A stretch of 64,000 bases of DNA. It comes from Hypomesus transpacificus (lineage: Eukaryota; Chordata; Actinopteri; Osmeriformes; Osmeridae). Below, piece by piece: positions 62,001 to 64,000 of this stretch. The notes below the pieces were generated by a model. It ran no database searches. It was not told the DNA's origin and saw only the letters and a list, made by a program, of their open reading frames with translations. Position 1 is the stretch's first letter, and the number at the start of each line of letters is the position of its first letter. The stretch covers positions 6,460,547 to 6,524,546 of the forward strand of contig NC_061078.1 of the NCBI RefSeq assembly GCF_021917145.1, given 5' to 3'. The translations under genes were made by a program, and so were the position numbers.

Positions 62001-64000
62001 TTGTGTCACCCCTTCATGCCCGGACCCTGTGGAACACATCTCCAGCATATCTTATTCATTGTCTATGTAGAGAACATGCTATGAATCATTGCCAGTCTGC
62101 ATAATTGCCAGTCTGAATACAGCAATAAGACACAACCAATCAAAAAATAGAAATCCTATCGAGGTTTACAGCCACTGACTGAGAAAAGAAACAGTGATTA
62201 AGCAGTGTGTTTGTGTAGGGTGGTTCAACAACATTCTCGGTGTATAGTGGACAATTTATGGTAGCCCATATTCTTGAAGTGAAGACAAAAGTATGTCGTT
62301 CGGACATGCCAATATTTACAGCTAACTAGGTTTGGTCATTACTCTGAAATGGCTTTTGCAGTAAAAAGAGACAAACATACCTGATATTCAAGAAGCATTA
62401 CTGCAGCTTTTTACTGTTACTGAGAAGCTTTATTTCGGAGGTAAGTGAGAAGCCTAAAAATTACATGGAATCATAATTAATTTCCCCCCAAACGTTTTTA
62501 AGGAGCAAGCATTTAGACGAGTTGTTGCGAATGGGGATTGAACATGATGGAGTGTACCACAAGCAAGGTCCTTGATAAAGGCAAAACCAAGAAAAAAGCA
62601 TGAACTCATTACTGAGGGTCACATAGCTGGCATCATCTGGAAATACAAACACCTTGCCAACCCAATGGGAAGGACCTTCTCACGAAAGCTACATAAGCTA
62701 CCCCACCACTCTTTATCATGGACCTCATGATGGGATGGGGTGTATGAGTATATGATTAAATGCAGATTGAATTGAACATCAGTTGGGACACACAGACAGC
62801 CTGGTTGATGGTGTAAATTGGAAACTGATAGAGCGGCTATGCGTAGGGAGGAAGAGGCACTGAGCAATCAGCCAGAGAGGGAGATTTGGAGCTAAGCTGG
62901 ACCACTTCAAAAAATGTCCTCCGAACCGAGTGGGTAGTATCAAACAGATGAGATGAAGAAGTTGAACTGCATTCTGGGAAACGAGACAGACTTCTTACTT
63001 GATCAGGAAAAAAGGGTGAAAATAGCCAGACTGATCTTCAGTTGAAATTAAAACTGATGAGTGACGGGAGGTAAACAGGAGTTTTCGTTAAGTAGAACTT
63101 CTCAGACATCATAGTACACACTGCTGATGGAAAGCCTCCCCAGGAATACCCAGGATTGTCCATTAGAAGGCTTGGGGTGGATGCCAATCTAACAATAAAC
63201 ATGTTCTGTTGTTGTCACACACACGAACTGACGGTGATCTGTAACCTTTGCAAAGCAACAATGGCAACAAAGTTGGCAGTCACTCCATACCCAGCAGGCT
63301 TTAACGGCTTAAATGAGATGCAGTGTTGGACACTGACCATTTCAGAATATATCTGTTTGATAAGAAGGAATGTGATATATGATCTTTTATTTTTTCAGTC
63401 AAAAAGCAAACCAGGTTATTGTTGATTAAAAATGATGCACAATATTGATGACAATATTTTTGCGGTGTCTCATGTACTTAGTTTTAACCAAATGTTAAGA
63501 CATGGATTCTGAGCAAAGTGGGCTGCCACCTTACTTGCTGCTCTGAGATGATTTAGGATAGGCTAAGCCAGGCCCACCCTTGTCATCTGTTATGATCTGT
63601 AGTTAGGTTATGGTCTACCATATTAAGACTGAAAACAAGGTATGAAGTTTACTCTTTCGTTGCTTCAGAATTCTGTATCCTTGCAAATCCTTTATTGTAC
63701 AATATCTTTATTGCACATCATTTCATGTGCTTATTTTCTGCAAACAATGTGAAAGGTGAGTCTTTAATTCCCCTCCACTCACACACACACAAATAATAAT
63801 GTTTTGTATTTTAGGAATAGAGCCCAGAATGACACCACAGCTGGTGTTGTCTTATGCAACACAAATAACGTCAAGCCGCTTCTCAGCGTGTCTCTGTGCT
63901 AGTGGCCATCAGCCCAACACATCAGCCTTTACCTCATTAGGCTTTAACCGCTTCAATAATGCAAAAAGAGCAATCCGGCAAACAGCTTAGTCTGATCTAC
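59004..64000. other. Gene-free tail of window
   Basis: No exon, RNA gene or named transposon recognised on either strand. Contains a GT tract at 59637-59672, CA tracts near 60721-60738 and 61960-61987, and an 18-bp tandem duplication (AATTGTTGATGACAAG) near 61756-61787. Confidence 0.5.

Noticed and set aside
63156-63425. 89-codon plus-strand frame with several Cys/His
   Set aside because: Cysteine spacing does not fit a known zinc finger and there are no convincing splice sites.

Overview
The window is a gene-dense stretch of a ray-finned (teleost) fish chromosome. The evidence is short GT-AG introns, vertebrate-type multi-exon genes, teleost-style tRNA-derived SINEs sharing an L2-like 3' tail, L2/Rex-type LINE fragments, and many long simple repeats. 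No species can be assigned from sequence alone. All seven complete or partial genes recognised (GLG1, CFAP20, WDR59, NOB1, COG8, NIP7, TERF2, plus ZDHHC7 as the eighth) have human orthologues on the long arm of chromosome 16, so this is a conserved synteny block.

Layout. 1-10133 is the large first intron of GLG1 (minus strand) and 10134-10441 is its signal-peptide exon. 10442-16832 is intergenic and holds a stray copy of the CFAP20 5' end between direct repeats. CFAP20 (minus) spans 16868-23492; its last intron is swollen by a roughly 5.4 kb foldback element with satellite-bearing inverted arms, a nested LINE and the tail of a PHD-finger gene. WDR59 (minus, 25 coding exons, 970 aa) spans 24830-33740. 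NOB1 (plus, 9 exons, 447 aa) starts 114 bp away head to head and converges with COG8 (minus, 5 exons, 632 aa). NIP7 (plus, 5 exons, 180 aa), TERF2 (minus, 11 exons, about 635 aa) and ZDHHC7 (minus, 6 coding exons, 313 aa) follow. 57.5-64 kb holds one LINE fragment and no recognisable gene.

Functions. WDR59 is a GATOR2 subunit acting upstream of mTORC1. NOB1 and NIP7 act in late small- and large-subunit ribosome maturation. COG8 tethers Golgi vesicles, GLG1 is a Golgi sialoglycoprotein and ZDHHC7 a Golgi palmitoyltransferase. CFAP20 is a ciliary inner-junction protein and TERF2 caps telomeres. Two shared regulatory zones are visible: the WDR59/NOB1 bidirectional promoter and the closely spaced convergent NOB1/COG8 poly(A) signals.

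Most notable oddities: the foldback/PHD element; two related non-autonomous elements with perfect 9-bp target-site duplications, one containing a helicase-like first exon; an inverted copy of WDR59 exon4-intron4-exon5 filling WDR59 intron 13; a GC-AG intron in NOB1; and 12-residue tandem repeats in the TERF2 linker. Exon coordinates were derived by hand from splice sites, reading phase and remembered family sequence; phases close exactly for every gene given.
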